Assembly: GCA_029204225.1 (NCBI GenBank)
Contig: CM055094.1
Location: 18,179,993-18,237,178, forward strand
Direction: 5' to 3'
From: Diphasiastrum complanatum
Taxonomy: Eukaryota; Streptophyta; Lycopodiopsida; Lycopodiales; Lycopodiaceae
DNA length: 57,186 bases
Part shown: in pieces, positions 12,190-21,873 of the stretch
How positions within the stretch are numbered: the stretch's first letter is position 1
How the letters are laid out: every line of letters starts with the position of its first letter
Made by a program: the position numbers and the translations under genes
Notes under the pieces: generated by a model
Told to the model about the DNA's origin: nothing
Seen by the model: the letters and a program-made list of their open reading frames with translations, nothing else
Databases searched by the model: none

Positions 12190-12201
12190 AGTGAGGAGGA
12201 G
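12188..12201 (+). promoter_or_regulatory. element A polypurine tract
   Basis: GAAGTGAGGAGGAG, 14 bases of nearly pure purine, abuts the first base of the 3' LTR. It is the primer for plus-strand DNA synthesis. Confidence 0.85.
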
Positions 12202-13016
12202 TGTTAAAATATCACTTCCAACTTGTTGTATCTTGTAGATCTCAAGTTATTTGAGCTTGATAGGATCTCGCACGTGTGGAGTCTATACATATGTCATTTT
12301 TACTAAGTTAGATTGGTTTTAGCTTGATCTACACTAGTGTGAAATTGACCTTTGAGTATAATCTTGAAAATGGTCAAACTTTTTGTGAATAGATTGGACT
12401 TCCATGTGAATGAGTTATTACTCACACATGTCAAGATACCATTCACACGTGTGGAGAAGCTAGAAGATAAGATAGGAAGATTCCATTAGATCCTATTTTA
12501 TAGAGAATACTCCTATAAATATGGAAGATTGGCTTTTTGTTTTCTAGCCAAAGAGAATAGTCAACTTTGGAAAATGAGCACATATGGCTCCCATTGGTGG
12601 ATCTGGATGACTAGGCACTCTTCACACATGTGAAGGCCTGCTGGACAGTACATAGCTCATGGATGTACTTGATCTATAAAGAGATCAACCAAATCAATAA
12701 CAAGTTGATGTGACATTGGCAAATTCTAGTTTTGTTGAGATTTCCACATTTGTCTTGAGTTTTGATGAATGGAATGCATTTGTAAGTTACTGTACTTTAC
12801 TCTCTGTAAACAGGCCGTACAGGTATTGTCCTCCACACGAGTGAGGCTGCCCATCCATGTGTTTGATCATTTGATCCATTGCTCTTGCTTAAATCATAAT
12901 GTAAAGCATCTAGATCAAGATCTAACATCTAGAACTTGATAGATCTTTAAGCAATCAATAACTCTTAATGATTGATAGTACAATCAATATTTGTCCTTTT
13001 TCTCTAAGAATTGACA
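12202..13016 (+). repeat. 3' LTR of element A (815 bp)
   Basis: Direct repeat of 7352-8183, starting TGTTAAAATATC and ending TTGACA, followed at once by the TGTGT target duplication. Differences from the 5' copy include a block at 12265-12290 and short deletions near 12375 and 12475. Confidence 0.95.
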
Positions 13017-13814
13017 TGTGTGCCCATCTCGTCTGCATCTCACGCAAGTCTTCTTTTCTCCACCTTGCTGTTTCGACCTCCCTTTGCTCTTCCAGTTGCC
13101 TTTGCTGGCTTCCTCTGCTTGCCGATCATGATCCTACCTTTGATTCGACTCCCTCTTAGCTTGGAATTGTTTCTTGGATTTTTCTTTGTTGTCTTAGAGG
13201 GCTTGGTCAGAACCATCCTTATGATCAAGGTGCTCTCTAGCCTCGACTTCCTCTCGAATCTCGACAATTTCCTTTTCGAGGGTCATTGTAGGATTTTTCG
13301 TAACCAGGGTTCTGGTTGTCTGGAAAGATCTGGGTAAGGCTCTCAACAGGTAAGTGAGCTGCTTCTCAGCTAACACTGCATTCTCTGCTTTAGAGTTATG
13401 TAGTGATAGAAATGGATCCTTTATTTTTCTCACAAAAGAAGTGAGGTCTTTCCCATACCACTGTAGATTTGTCAGTTGATCTTTCAGCATCATTATTTGA
13501 CTTCTTGATTTTGTTTGAAATCTCGTGAGCCATGTATCTCACATCTCCTTAGCTTTGGACAGTGTAGTCAGGTCAAGTGTAAGACTATCTTCGATGGATG
13601 AAGATAGCAAGGCTACTGCCTTGTCAATTTTTTCCCTCCACTTGCGTAGCTCTTTGCCTGATGTTGTAGGCATATCCTCTGTGCCATCCACCCAAGAGAA
13701 TAATCCTTCACGCTTGAGTATCAATGATGTCTTAACTTTCTAGGCTAGAAAGTTAGATCCTGAAGAATCCAAAATTGTCCAGATCTTGCTCTGTATGCTG
13801 CTGATTGAAGCCAT
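13017..13814 (-). pseudogene. element B Gag, N-terminal part with first zinc knuckle
   Basis: On the minus strand the ATG at 13812-13814 opens MASISSIQSKIWTILDSSGS, about 100 bp from the primer-binding site, as expected for copia gag. The frame is stopped by one TAG where a Trp would fit, resumes as the 13539-13724 frame (FSWVDGTEDMPTT and KWREKIDKAVALLSSS), shifts to 13194-13493 (LTNLQWYGKDLTSFVRKIKD and LLRALPRSFQTTRTLV), and shifts again to a basic region ending in a knuckle, CVRCRRDGHTVDTC. The last residues of that knuckle are encoded on the far side of element A (from 7351 downward), so A's insertion point is inside it. Confidence 0.8.
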
Positions 13815-13912
13815 TGCTTCTGAAGTGTGTTCTCTTGTTGATGATTGTTTGTTTGAATGCTTGGCCTCTTGGATCTGATAGCTTTTTGGCTACGTTAGAC
13901 TATGATAAGGTA

Positions 13913-13925
13913 GGCTCTAATACCA
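13913..13925 (-). promoter_or_regulatory. element B primer-binding site
   Basis: Minus strand TGGTATTAGAGCC differs by one base from the copia initiator-Met site. It sits between the LTR remnant on the right and the Gag start 100 bp to the left, which fixes the orientation of element B. Confidence 0.85.
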
Positions 13926-14105
13926 AAACACGAACAGTTGTGAACGTGAAACAATTCGGATGGATTTCAAATATGATTTTTGGTCACTGCCAGGTGTATA
14001 GTCTCCTATAGTCCTCCAAAATGTAGACAGGCACTGCTGATCTATGTTTTGATAAACACAACATTCAACAAAATTTAACCAGTGTGCAGAATTGATAAAA
14101 TAAGT
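13926..14105 (-). repeat. 5' LTR remnant of element B
   Basis: About 180 bp homologous to 2988-3170, for example GTGAAACAATTCGGATGG and CACTGCCAGGTGTAT in both. Homology ends abruptly at 14105, where plus-strand copia coding sequence starts, so most of this LTR has been lost. Confidence 0.82.
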
Positions 14106-14106
14106 A

Positions 14107-14995
14107 AGATCTCATGGAACAATTTGAGATGTCAGATCTCAGTCTAATGCATTATTGCCTTGGAGTGGAGGTGTGGCAAAAAGGACACGAAGTGGGTCTA
14201 ACACAGGTGAAGTATGTCAGAGAGTTGTTGCACAGGTTCAGGTTGCAGGATTGCAAGCCAATAAACACTCCTATTGAGCTAGGTAAAAAGCTTTCTAAGC
14301 TTGATAAGTCATAGCCATTTGATGCTACGCTGTATAGTAGGGAGCTTGATTTACCTTACCATGACTAGACCAAATATATGCTATGCTGTTAGAATTGCAA
14401 GTCAGTTTATGGCAGCACATACGGAAACACATTGGAAGACAACTAAACGTATTTTGTGATATGTCAAAGGCACTTTCGATTATGGCTTGGTTTATAGGAA
14501 GCATGAGGGTTTACCTGAGTTATGTGGCTATGTGGATGCAGATTGGGGAGGTGACTGTGATGATCATAGATCCACCACAAGGTATGTATTCTAGCTTTGT
14601 GGTAGTTGCTTTTCCTGGTCTAGTAAAAAGCAAAGTATAGTTGCTTTATCTACAACAGAAGCAGAGTATAAGGCAATGTGTAGTGTAGCACGAGAACCTA
14701 TATGGTTGAGGCAAATCTTGGAAGAAGTTGGCATGAAACGTGAAAACCCCACAGCTATACATAGCGACAGTCAGAGTGGCATTCATCTAGCAAAGAATTC
14801 AATGTTCCATGCGAGAACCAAACACATTGAGATTCAGTATCACTTCATACGTGAGAGGCTGCCAAGTCATGAAATTTATGTTGTTCATTGTAGTATGGAT
14901 GAACAACTAGCTGATATTTTCACTAAGCCACTTGTTAGAAAAAAGTTTGATAAGTTTAGATCAAAGCTTTTTGTACTTAAAGTTTTTTGACTTTA
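14107..14995 (+). pseudogene. copia fragment C: end of RT and RNase H
   Basis: Three plus-strand frames, 14114-14314, 14383-14640 and 14676-14990, give the C-terminal third of a copia pol. Readable blocks are MSDLSLMHYCLGVEVWQ, VKYVRELLHRFRLQDC, the RNase H segments [11 protein letters not shown]-like (shifted) and REPIWLRQILEEVGM, IHSDSQSGIHLAKNSMFHAR, TKHIEIQYHFIRERL and ADIFTKPLVRKKFDKFRSKL. Stops and frame changes separate them. It begins abruptly at the broken LTR of element B and runs to a polypurine tract, so it is a 5'-truncated element that kept its 3' end. Confidence 0.85.
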
Positions 14996-15033
14996 AATCT
15001 ATGTATATGATTGTATAAAAAGTAGACTCTACT

Positions 15034-15260
15034 TCAAGGGAGAGAGTTAGAACTAAAGTAGAATCACTGTGTTACTGTACTGTGGATCCTATCAATAGAT
15101 AAGGATTAGTTGGCCTTGCCACGAGGTGAGTCGACGGGACACGCGTCCCGTCGACGACAACCTGGACCATGCATGGGTTGCTTAAGTGAAGAACTATATG
15201 TACAATGTATTTTCATTGTGAGAAATATAAGTTGCTATGTTAGCTTGGTGTGGAGAGTGT
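15034..15260 (+). repeat. polypurine tract and LTR remnant of fragment C
   Basis: TCAAGGGAGAGAG (15034-15046) is a purine tract lying about 45 bp after the pol stop; sequence from 15047 (TTAGAACTAAAG) is then the expected start of a 3' LTR. No second copy is present in the window, so the right edge near 15260, where unrelated copia coding text starts, is approximate. Confidence 0.55.
15130..15155. repeat. perfect 11-bp inverted repeat, GC-rich hairpin
   Basis: Arms GTCGACGGGAC and GTCCCGTCGAC surround the four bases ACGC. It lies inside the presumed LTR of fragment C and is far more GC-rich than its surroundings, so it would form a stable stem in RNA. Confidence 0.9.
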
Positions 15261-15681
15261 TTTTCTGTCTGTGTTACCGTGTAGCATGGTCTGTGTTCCT
15301 GCTTGAAGCAAATTCTAAGTCTATTTTGGATGGAAGGACACCTTTTGAGATGCTATTCAAGGTATAGATGTCATTTTTTATGAGGGGAACATTTCAAAAA
15401 TGTCTTCAAGCATGATTGATGGTAGTGTGGATGGATCTAACATTCTTGATGTTTATGAAAAGGATCCTACTTTGGATGGTGATGATGATGGACCTTCATC
15501 AAGTCAAAAGCCAAGGAGAACATCAAGGGAAAGACAAGTACCTTCAAGGCTCACAGATGATCAAAAGGGTAAGCAAGTAGTTTCTAGAAATTATGTTGCT
15601 TTCCTAACCTCTTTGGATGAACCTACAAGTGTAGATTTGAATATCAGAAATGTCTGGTTCACTTGTGTTGAGTTTGAATAG
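15261..15681 (+). pseudogene. copia fragment: integrase end and integrase-RT linker
   Basis: The frame ending at 15367 closes with SKSILDGRTPFEMLFKV, matching the end of a copia integrase core. The frame 15400-15681 gives DDGPSSSQKPRRTSRERQVP and SRLTDDQKGKQVVSRNYVAF, which parallels the linker of element A (EPRRSTRSKAEPSRLTYF then EKGKQ). The RT that should follow is missing. Because this upstream part of pol lies downstream of fragment C, the two are separate insertions or a rearrangement, not one element. Confidence 0.75.
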
Positions 15682-18139
15682 TCACTAGGCCTTAATCTTG
15701 AGTTTTGGGGGTCCTATGCCAAATCTATTCCTTGTACATGATTAGGCCAAGCTCCTGTCTAAGCTCAAGGTAGGCTTGACACTTGGCTTGATGGTAGTGG
15801 TCTAGTGACATTTAATCATGTGTTGTAATGTTGTCCATGTGACCAATCAAAAGAGAGAGATGCATAGAATTGGTCCAATCATATGTAAGAGAGGCGAAAT
15901 CCTTCTTTTTTTTGCGGTGGAATTCTATACACGCTGGCATGCTATCTAATTCCATCGCCAAAAAAAACAAAAATTCTTGTTTCATTTAGCACCCCCGCGT
16001 GCTATCTTTGAAGGTTGCTAAAAAAAAAAAAAAATCTAGTTGATTTACTTAGCACACCAACATGCTATGTTTGGAAGCTGAAAAAAATATTCTAAAATAA
16101 TGTTTATACTCAAAATTTGATTCTCAAATGTGTCAAATACTTTTTTTATTTTATAAAAGTTATAATGTATCCACAAAAATACGATGGAATACCTTAAAAG
16201 TAGGTATTATTCATGACAATGATGGTTTGATAACTGAATTGTAAAATAGAGCACAATTTGGTACTGCCATTATCACAAAGACTATATAATTTGTTTACAT
16301 GAGAACGTTGAATGGTTGTGAATGATTCACATGATACAGTGGCTCAAGCTATGGTGTCCAAGTCTTTTGTGGTATTGAAATCTTAATACTTTGCAAAAAA
16401 GTAAAAAAAGAAAAGTGAACACAATACCATAGAAGAAAGACATGTTAGGGATTGTCATGACACCTATTAAGAGACATTGAGAGAAATATTAATAGTAAAG
16501 AGTGGAGACAAACAATGTCACTTTCAAAGTTCTCTCACATTGAAATGCATTGAAATTTTTGCATCTAGTTAGCATCTTCTTGTGGTTACAAATAAATGAA
16601 ATCAATATTACATGGATGACGTGCTACATACTCGATGAACCATGGGTAGAATGAAACTTGCAAAAAATTTACTTGCAGAATGTCAAAACCCCACCCATTG
16701 ATTCAATCTAGTTGGTGCTAGATCTATGTGCAATCACACACACTTTAGGAGATCATCCACATTGTTTTAGATGTCCTCACACATGTGAAAAACTTTACAT
16801 ACTTGTTACTCACTTTGAAATCGTAAGAATCGATTCATTGATTACGTAGAAAACACAAATTCATTAACCTTGGTTGCGAAAACGTGTATTGCGAAAGCAT
16901 TGAGATGTTAAGACAAAACTATACGAGAGCTGAGAAATAAATAAAAGCAATAAATCATATAAGCATAACATTCATATTGACACGGTAACTAAATGCAATG
17001 AGACGATTAGATTGAGTTCAAAATGTATAATGTACATAATCAATTAAATGACGAGCAAAATGGAATTGTCATAGTAACTGCATGCTCAAAGCTATACTCT
17101 TACTCACTCTCTGTCTTGAACAATCTAAGGCGAAGGAAGCCACTCTGGATCAATCTCTTATTAATAAATAATGAAGATTGATGATTAGCTAGGAGATTGC
17201 TGCTTATGAGATATCTATCTTCCTTTTGACAAAATTTCCAGAATTCACATGTGTGTGGGGAATGTCCACAAGTATGATGGATCTAATTAAGCTTTATGAT
17301 TAGCACAGTAAACTGATTCTAGATTGATTAGCAAGATCTAGTACAGAAGTTATGGCTTAACCACAATCTAGCATGCTAAGCATCAGAATATGATAGCAAT
17401 AAATCAATAATGAGCAAAAGTACAAGATATCAGTGTATAAGCATTAGTCTCAATACGAGTTAGAGAGAGAAAGATAGAGAGATAACAGGCAAAAATGTGT
17501 GGATCCAAAATGCAAAGCTTTGGTTCTTCATCACAAAATATGAGGAGAGCTACACATATGTATGGAGTTTGAGGTAGCTCGAGGTAGAACCACATCCATC
17601 CATCATTTAATGACATCTAAGGTGAAAACTAGAGTCTATGTGACATTTGTCACTTCTCATGCATGAAAATCTACCAACTTTTTCCAAGTGTACTAGTTCT
17701 AACTAGAAATGTACAAATCATCATGCATGTGTCCATTACACTTTGTGCATGCCTTGCATGTCACTATGGATCACTTACAATTAATGCATGTGAATTGCCA
17801 TGAGTTTCTACAAGCATAATTTTACTATTTCTATATCTACAAACTATATGCAAGTTGTACTCATCATTCTAGATATGACATATCCATGTAGCTCGAGTTC
17901 TACCTAGGCCAAACTTGGCATTTTCCATATTATGAACAACATACTTGCATGGTACAATATTTGTAGCAAGCCTAAAGTCAAGATGGATTATTTTTCCATT
18001 TCAACACCTTTGTCTAAGGACATTGGACCCTTGACAATTTCAGGCCTAGATCCATTGGTGAGTGAGCCAATTTGCAGTTCATCAAATTGAATCTAGTGAG
18101 TGCATTAAGTATGGATATATAGGACTTTATCACTTTTGG
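15682..18139. other. non-coding intergenic stretch
   Basis: No gene is supported. The region is AT-rich with poly-A and poly-T runs. It holds a small tandem repeat at 15925-16067 (listed separately) and a few CACATGTG-type palindromes near 16775 and 17245 like those in the LTRs of element A, which may be LTR debris. Short frames such as 17404-17616 on the minus strand show no family features. Confidence 0.6.
15927..16067. repeat. tandem repeat of about 60-63 bp with TAGCA/TGCTA cores
   Basis: Three degenerate units are visible. Two carry an inverted-repeat core TAGCAC(6 bases)TGCTA-like at 15987-16004 and 16050-16067, 63 bp apart, and a third, weaker one ends GGCATGCTAT at 15936-15945. Each unit is followed by an A-rich run. 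Confidence 0.6.
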
Positions 18140-19365
18140 TTGGCCTTTACATTAGATGGATGTAAAATCTGCATTTCTAAATGGTGATTTGCAGGAGGAA
18201 GTGTTCATGGATCAACCTGAATGATTTGTTAAAAATAGAAAAGGAGCATAAAATTTGTTGTTTGAAGAAAACACTTTATGGCCTATAGCAAGCCCCACAT
18301 GCATGGTATAGTAGGATATGTTGGGTTATTCTACTATCGGAGTGATTCATCCGAATAAACGATCTTTAATCTACATCCATTTTGTTATCCACTTCTACAG
18401 TTTTTCTACACAGTCTGCAGAAATACTCATGAATTGCTCAATAGGTGGCTACGACATATCAGAGAGCATCCAACATATCGACGACGTCGACGAAGTCGAA
18501 CATATCGAAGAATGACAGTTACTGTTCCACCTAATATGAAGCTAAAGACTTGCCCTAACTGCTTTACAAGTAAATTTCTAGAAAGTTCTAACTGGATGGA
18601 TGGCAGCACATTATGGCTAACTACCATTGCAATCTACAACCTATTTAGTTGTCCTACTGTATGAGCTTAACTTTCTTTAGTATAAATAGTTGATCATCAA
18701 AGACTTACACAGCTTAGTTCAGTTTTTACGGAGCTCTATTTGAATATTGCTCTTAGCGCTTATTGCTTAACAACAAAAGTGCATAAGATAGAGTTTTAGG
18801 TAGTCAGAGATAGTTTAGAGGACATGGTTTTATCCGCTATTGCTTTGTGCTCTCATCATCTAATTTGTACATGCTACTTACTAAATCAATCTATCTTCTT
18901 ATTGTGTTCAGTATCATATCAGATTGTATGCTTCTCTATAGTCATTTGTAACTAATAAATCTCTTATTGTTTTGTCTGATCTATTGAATACTTCAACATT
19001 GCAATATTTTGTGCATCACTCCACACTCTAAATTGTTTGGCTATGAAATCACTTTAGTACTAATGATTTCAAAGTTATTTGCTAAAATATTGAACGTGAC
19101 TTTTGTCATTATAGCTTTGTTCAATTACTGACATGTGTAGTCATGCATTAGGAAAGAAGGCTCATTTCGCTGCACTCCATAGTTTGCTTATAGACTTCGA
19201 CTTATCGAATCGTCATTCTTTCTTCCAACAGTATTGATGCCTATTTTTATTCTAAGGAGATGGTGAGAACACACTCAAATCTTAATCTTTATTTCTTATG
19301 CTTTGATGATATGATTTCTTTGGTTGCACTTTATGTTGATGACTTGATTATTGTTGAAATTCACA
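18140..19365 (+). pseudogene. copia reverse transcriptase fragment split by an LTR
   Basis: The left part, 18140-18318, reads MDVKSAFLNGDLQEEVFMDQ, then after a stop and frameshift the YGL-QAPHAWYSR block. The right part, 19231-19365, reads DAYFYSKEM and then ISLVALYVDDLIIV, the catalytic box. The two parts fit one copia RT with a normal spacing once the 912-bp LTR between them is ignored. Stops and the loss of both ends make it a remnant. The right part stops being copia-like at about 19360. Confidence 0.82.
18319..19230. mobile_element. lone LTR, 912 bp, inserted in copia RT
   Basis: Begins TGTTGGGTTATTC and ends TTCCAACA, so its first and last six bases are inverted repeats (TGTTGG/CCAACA), as in many plant LTRs. 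It is flanked by GGATA at 18314-18318 and GTATT at 19231-19235; each differs by one base from GGATT, and with GGATT the host RT frame continues across the site. A TATA-like TATAAATAG is at 18681-18689. No internal retroelement sequence accompanies it, so it is a solo LTR. Element strand is likely plus from the TATA position. Confidence 0.75.
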
Positions 19366-19375
19366 CGTGTGGGAG

Positions 19376-19398
19376 TCACAAAGTGTGTCACTTTGTGA
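19376..19398. repeat. perfect 10-bp hairpin near a CACACGTGTG palindrome
   Basis: Arms TCACAAAGTG and CACTTTGTGA around TGT. Ten bases upstream (19362-19371) is the palindrome CACACGTGTG. Both lie directly after the broken copia RT, possibly inside another LTR that would start TGTTGAAATTC at 19353. Confidence 0.7.
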
Positions 19399-19589
19399 TT
19401 GCACATAGATCACACATAGATTGAAACCCAAGATCTATTCCATAAATCTAAGGCAAGAGCACATCACTACATACATAAATCAACCATATTGTGTTGAGAA
19501 GCCTCCTCCTCAAGCCTTGGCAAATCTCCATCATACACTTGGATTTTTGGTAGATTTTAGAATCCTACCATCATCCTCTTGATTGAGAT

Positions 19590-19925
19590 TTCTGTTTGGT
19601 ACTTTTGAAGCTTATGGACGCGTTGTGGTCATTATAATGAAATGTTTGGAGATTTAATAATTTTCATGTTGTTTTTTGGTACTTTTTGGTACTTCTAGAT
19701 TATAGTTTTATGGTGTTTTTGGTACTTTTATGATGTATTGACTTTGGTAGCGTAGATTTATACTTTTATGGTGTTTTTGGTACTTTTGGATTCATTTTTT
19801 AATACTATTTGGCATTTTCCATGCAATGTTTGGTACTTTTATTATCTTGTTTGGTACTTTTGGTACTTTTAGATTCACTTTATAGTACTGTTTGGCACTT
19901 TTATGCTTTGTTTGGTAGTTTTTTT
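19590..19925 (+). repeat. irregular TTTGGTACTTTT repeat block (left)
   Basis: At least ten copies of a TTTGGTAC(T)n motif occur at 19598, 19678, 19688, 19721, 19779, 19832, 19853, 19862 and variants (GGCAC, GGTAG) at 19746, 19811, 19894 and 19914. Spacings cluster at about 21 and 32-33 bp. The motif is the reverse complement of the core of the right block at 21135-21382. Confidence 0.75.
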
Positions 19926-21134
19926 AAAAATGCTTGATAGTTTTGAAGCTATACAATGTTGGCTATGGTTTGGTATTGTTGTTTATTGTTTGGTGCTATT
20001 TTGTAATAATTCAGATTTTCATTGCAGAGTGAATGAGGAAAGCTAGAGTCAGAATGGAAGGTTGCTCAAGGGCACACTGATTTTGTGGACCCCACGCAAG
20101 AGGGGATCAAGCGGGGGCACAGTTTCACTTGTTCCCGAGACCCCACATGGTGGGTGGGGTAGACTATATCCACACCCTTGGGTTTTGCATTCCATGCGGT
20201 GAGTCTTTGGACTCCACCTAGGCTTCTCAGATCATTTATGTTTGCCTGCAGGCATTCTTACCATCCATTATATTTTGTTGTGACCATAAGCACGAAAGAC
20301 TTTTGTGTGAAACCAAGGTGCAGCAAGAAGATCTCCGATGAGGCCAGGGCTTGGGCTCACAAGGGGCTTGAAAAGAGTAAGTTTCTTTTGGTGCTGATTT
20401 CTTTGGTACTCTTGGAGTATCCCAACAACGGTACATATTGAAGGTACATATTGGGACTTTTGGTTCTTCCCTTATTTTGAGAGCTCAGATCTGACATATT
20501 TGGAACTATTTTGCATCGAATTTGGTAGTATTGTATGTCTGCATGAATCCCATTTTAATACTTTTAGCACTACATTTTTCAACACTACTGAGTTGAACAT
20601 GTGTGTTTATTAGCTCACAATTTGTGTCTTTTGCTCTCATGTTTGGGATATATGAAAATTCAATGGAAAGTATTAATTCAGCAATGTTAGTTTATGTGCA
20701 AGTTGTTGTTGGAAATTAAGCCCACAGTTGTCTCCTTGGTGAATGACTAATTTCTATTTCATGATTCTTCTTGCATGTTCTTTGATCATTGATCTAGGGT
20801 CAGGTGAAACCAACTTTGGTTCTACGTTTGCTCATCTGATACCTGTAGGAATCACAAACTTAGATAGCCAATTTATTTGAAGAACGTCCACAACGAGCTT
20901 CCGACTGATCTCTAGCAAAGGGTAACCAATTCTATCATAAATTCAAGTTCAGATGTTAAGTTTAAAAACTTGAAGTCATTGAAGACTTGGCCATCTTCAA
21001 CAACTTCCACAAAATTAGCATTTAGAACAAGTCTGTAGAAATACATTACCTTTTCAACAGTCTGCAGAAATACACTATGTTTTTCAACAGCTTCGGCTTT
21101 TTCGCATTTTTTCGAAATGCGACACTTGCATACA
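19926..21134. other. sequence between two opposite repeat blocks
   Basis: A 1.2-kb stretch without a recognisable gene. Its middle (20040-20390) is less AT-rich and contains a G/C-rich patch with CCCCACATGGTGGGTGGGG near 20140 and an 87-codon open frame from 20178 that matches no family I know. Together with the flanking blocks it could be the body of a DNA transposon with subterminal repeats, or simply intergenic DNA. Confidence 0.4.
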
Positions 21135-21382
21135 GGTAGTACCAAAATATCAATCACTGGTAGTACCAAGAGTTTTAGAAAGTACCATCAGGTAGTACCA
21201 AAGAATCATACACGGGTAGTACCAAAGTATCATACACGGGTAGTACCAGAAAAAAAAGAAAGTACCTGCAGGTAGTACCAAACCGTCATATACAGGTAGT
21301 ACCAAAGCATTAAACACAGGTAATACCAGGAAGATAGAAAGTACTAGCAGGTAGTGCTAAAGCATCATATAAAGGTAGTATC
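21135..21382 (-). repeat. GGTAGTACCAAA higher-order tandem array (right)
   Basis: GGTAGTACC or a close variant starts at 21135, 21159, 21191, 21215, 21239, 21271, 21295, 21319, 21350 and 21374. The steps are 24, 32, 24, 24, 32, 24, 24, 31 and 24, so 24-bp subunits are grouped into units of about 80 bp, each with one subunit lengthened by an 8-bp block containing AAAGTAC. Confidence 0.88.
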
Positions 21383-21429
21383 AATGTACCAAAGCATATT
21401 ATATACCAAGTACTACACATGAGGAAAGA

Positions 21430-21873
21430 CAAAATATCTCATTAGGGGATATTAGAACTCAAAATGGGCCCTTTGTCAAGATGCTGTTTTTGACTTCGCA
21501 CGCTTTCAATGGAATGGTGTCCATCTGTGACAAACTGTAACAGTGGTTGACGGACGGAAATTGTATTTAACTTTCCCGGCCAAATTTTCGTGATTTTCAA
21601 ATATCCCGCCGGGCAATACAAACAATTGTGATTGGACCACAGTTACTGCCCGAATACTCTTATGCTGCCCGTCATTGTTCACTCGAGGTTGATTTGATGC
21701 CCATATTCATAAACTGTGGTTAACTAGTCCTTGTAGTTAAGGAACTTCTTGTCATTCATAGGTATACCTCTCAGTTTCTTCATTCTATCTCTCATTTTCT
21801 TGTCATTCTTAAGTTTACCTCGCAATCTCTACATTCTCTCCGATCTCAGCTTGTGTACTCGTATTTTTGAATA
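21430..21873 (+). promoter_or_regulatory. presumed promoter and 5' UTR of the unknown gene
   Basis: Unlike its surroundings this stretch has GC-rich patches, including TTTCCCGGCC at 21573-21582 and TATCCCGCCGGG near 21603, which resemble E2F-type TTSCCGCC sites, and a T/C-rich leader (21770-21850) just before the ATG, as in many plant 5' UTRs. No TATA box stands out. The assignment rests on position and composition. Confidence 0.35.

Larger units (their letters stand above)
7352..13016 (+). mobile_element. Ty1/copia retrotransposon A, structurally complete, nested in B
   Basis: Two direct LTRs (7352-8183 and 12202-13016) begin TGTTAAAATATC and end TTGACA. The element carries a primer-binding site, gag, protease, integrase, RT, RNase H and a polypurine tract in copia order. 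It is flanked by a perfect 5-bp target duplication, TGTGT, at 7347-7351 and 13017-13021. It lies in opposite orientation to host element B and interrupts B's Gag. The LTRs differ by a few percent plus small indels, and the coding region has several frameshifts, so it is old and not autonomous. Confidence 0.95.
2988..14105 (-). mobile_element. Ty1/copia retrotransposon B, minus strand, split by element A
   Basis: Reading right to left: 5' LTR remnant (13926-14105), primer-binding site (13913-13925), gag from 13814, tandem zinc knuckles interrupted by element A, protease, integrase, reverse transcriptase, RNase H, then the 3' LTR. The order protease-integrase-RT-RNase H is diagnostic of Ty1/copia. 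Every domain is recognisable but frameshifts and stops break all of them, so the element is inactive. Its 5' LTR is cut at 14105 where a different copia fragment begins, so no target duplication can be checked. It resembles the Tnt1/Tork-like or Ale-like plant copia groups in layout; I do not assign a lineage. Confidence 0.85.

Noticed and set aside
15261-15681. Treating fragment C and the following integrase-linker fragment as one element
   Set aside because: The integrase/linker part lies downstream of RT, RNase H, polypurine tract and LTR, which is the wrong order for a single copia element.
20178-20441. 87-codon plus-strand frame in the middle of the GGTAC-repeat region
   Set aside because: No recognisable motif, no upstream or downstream coding continuation, and an equally open antisense frame; kept only as unexplained sequence.
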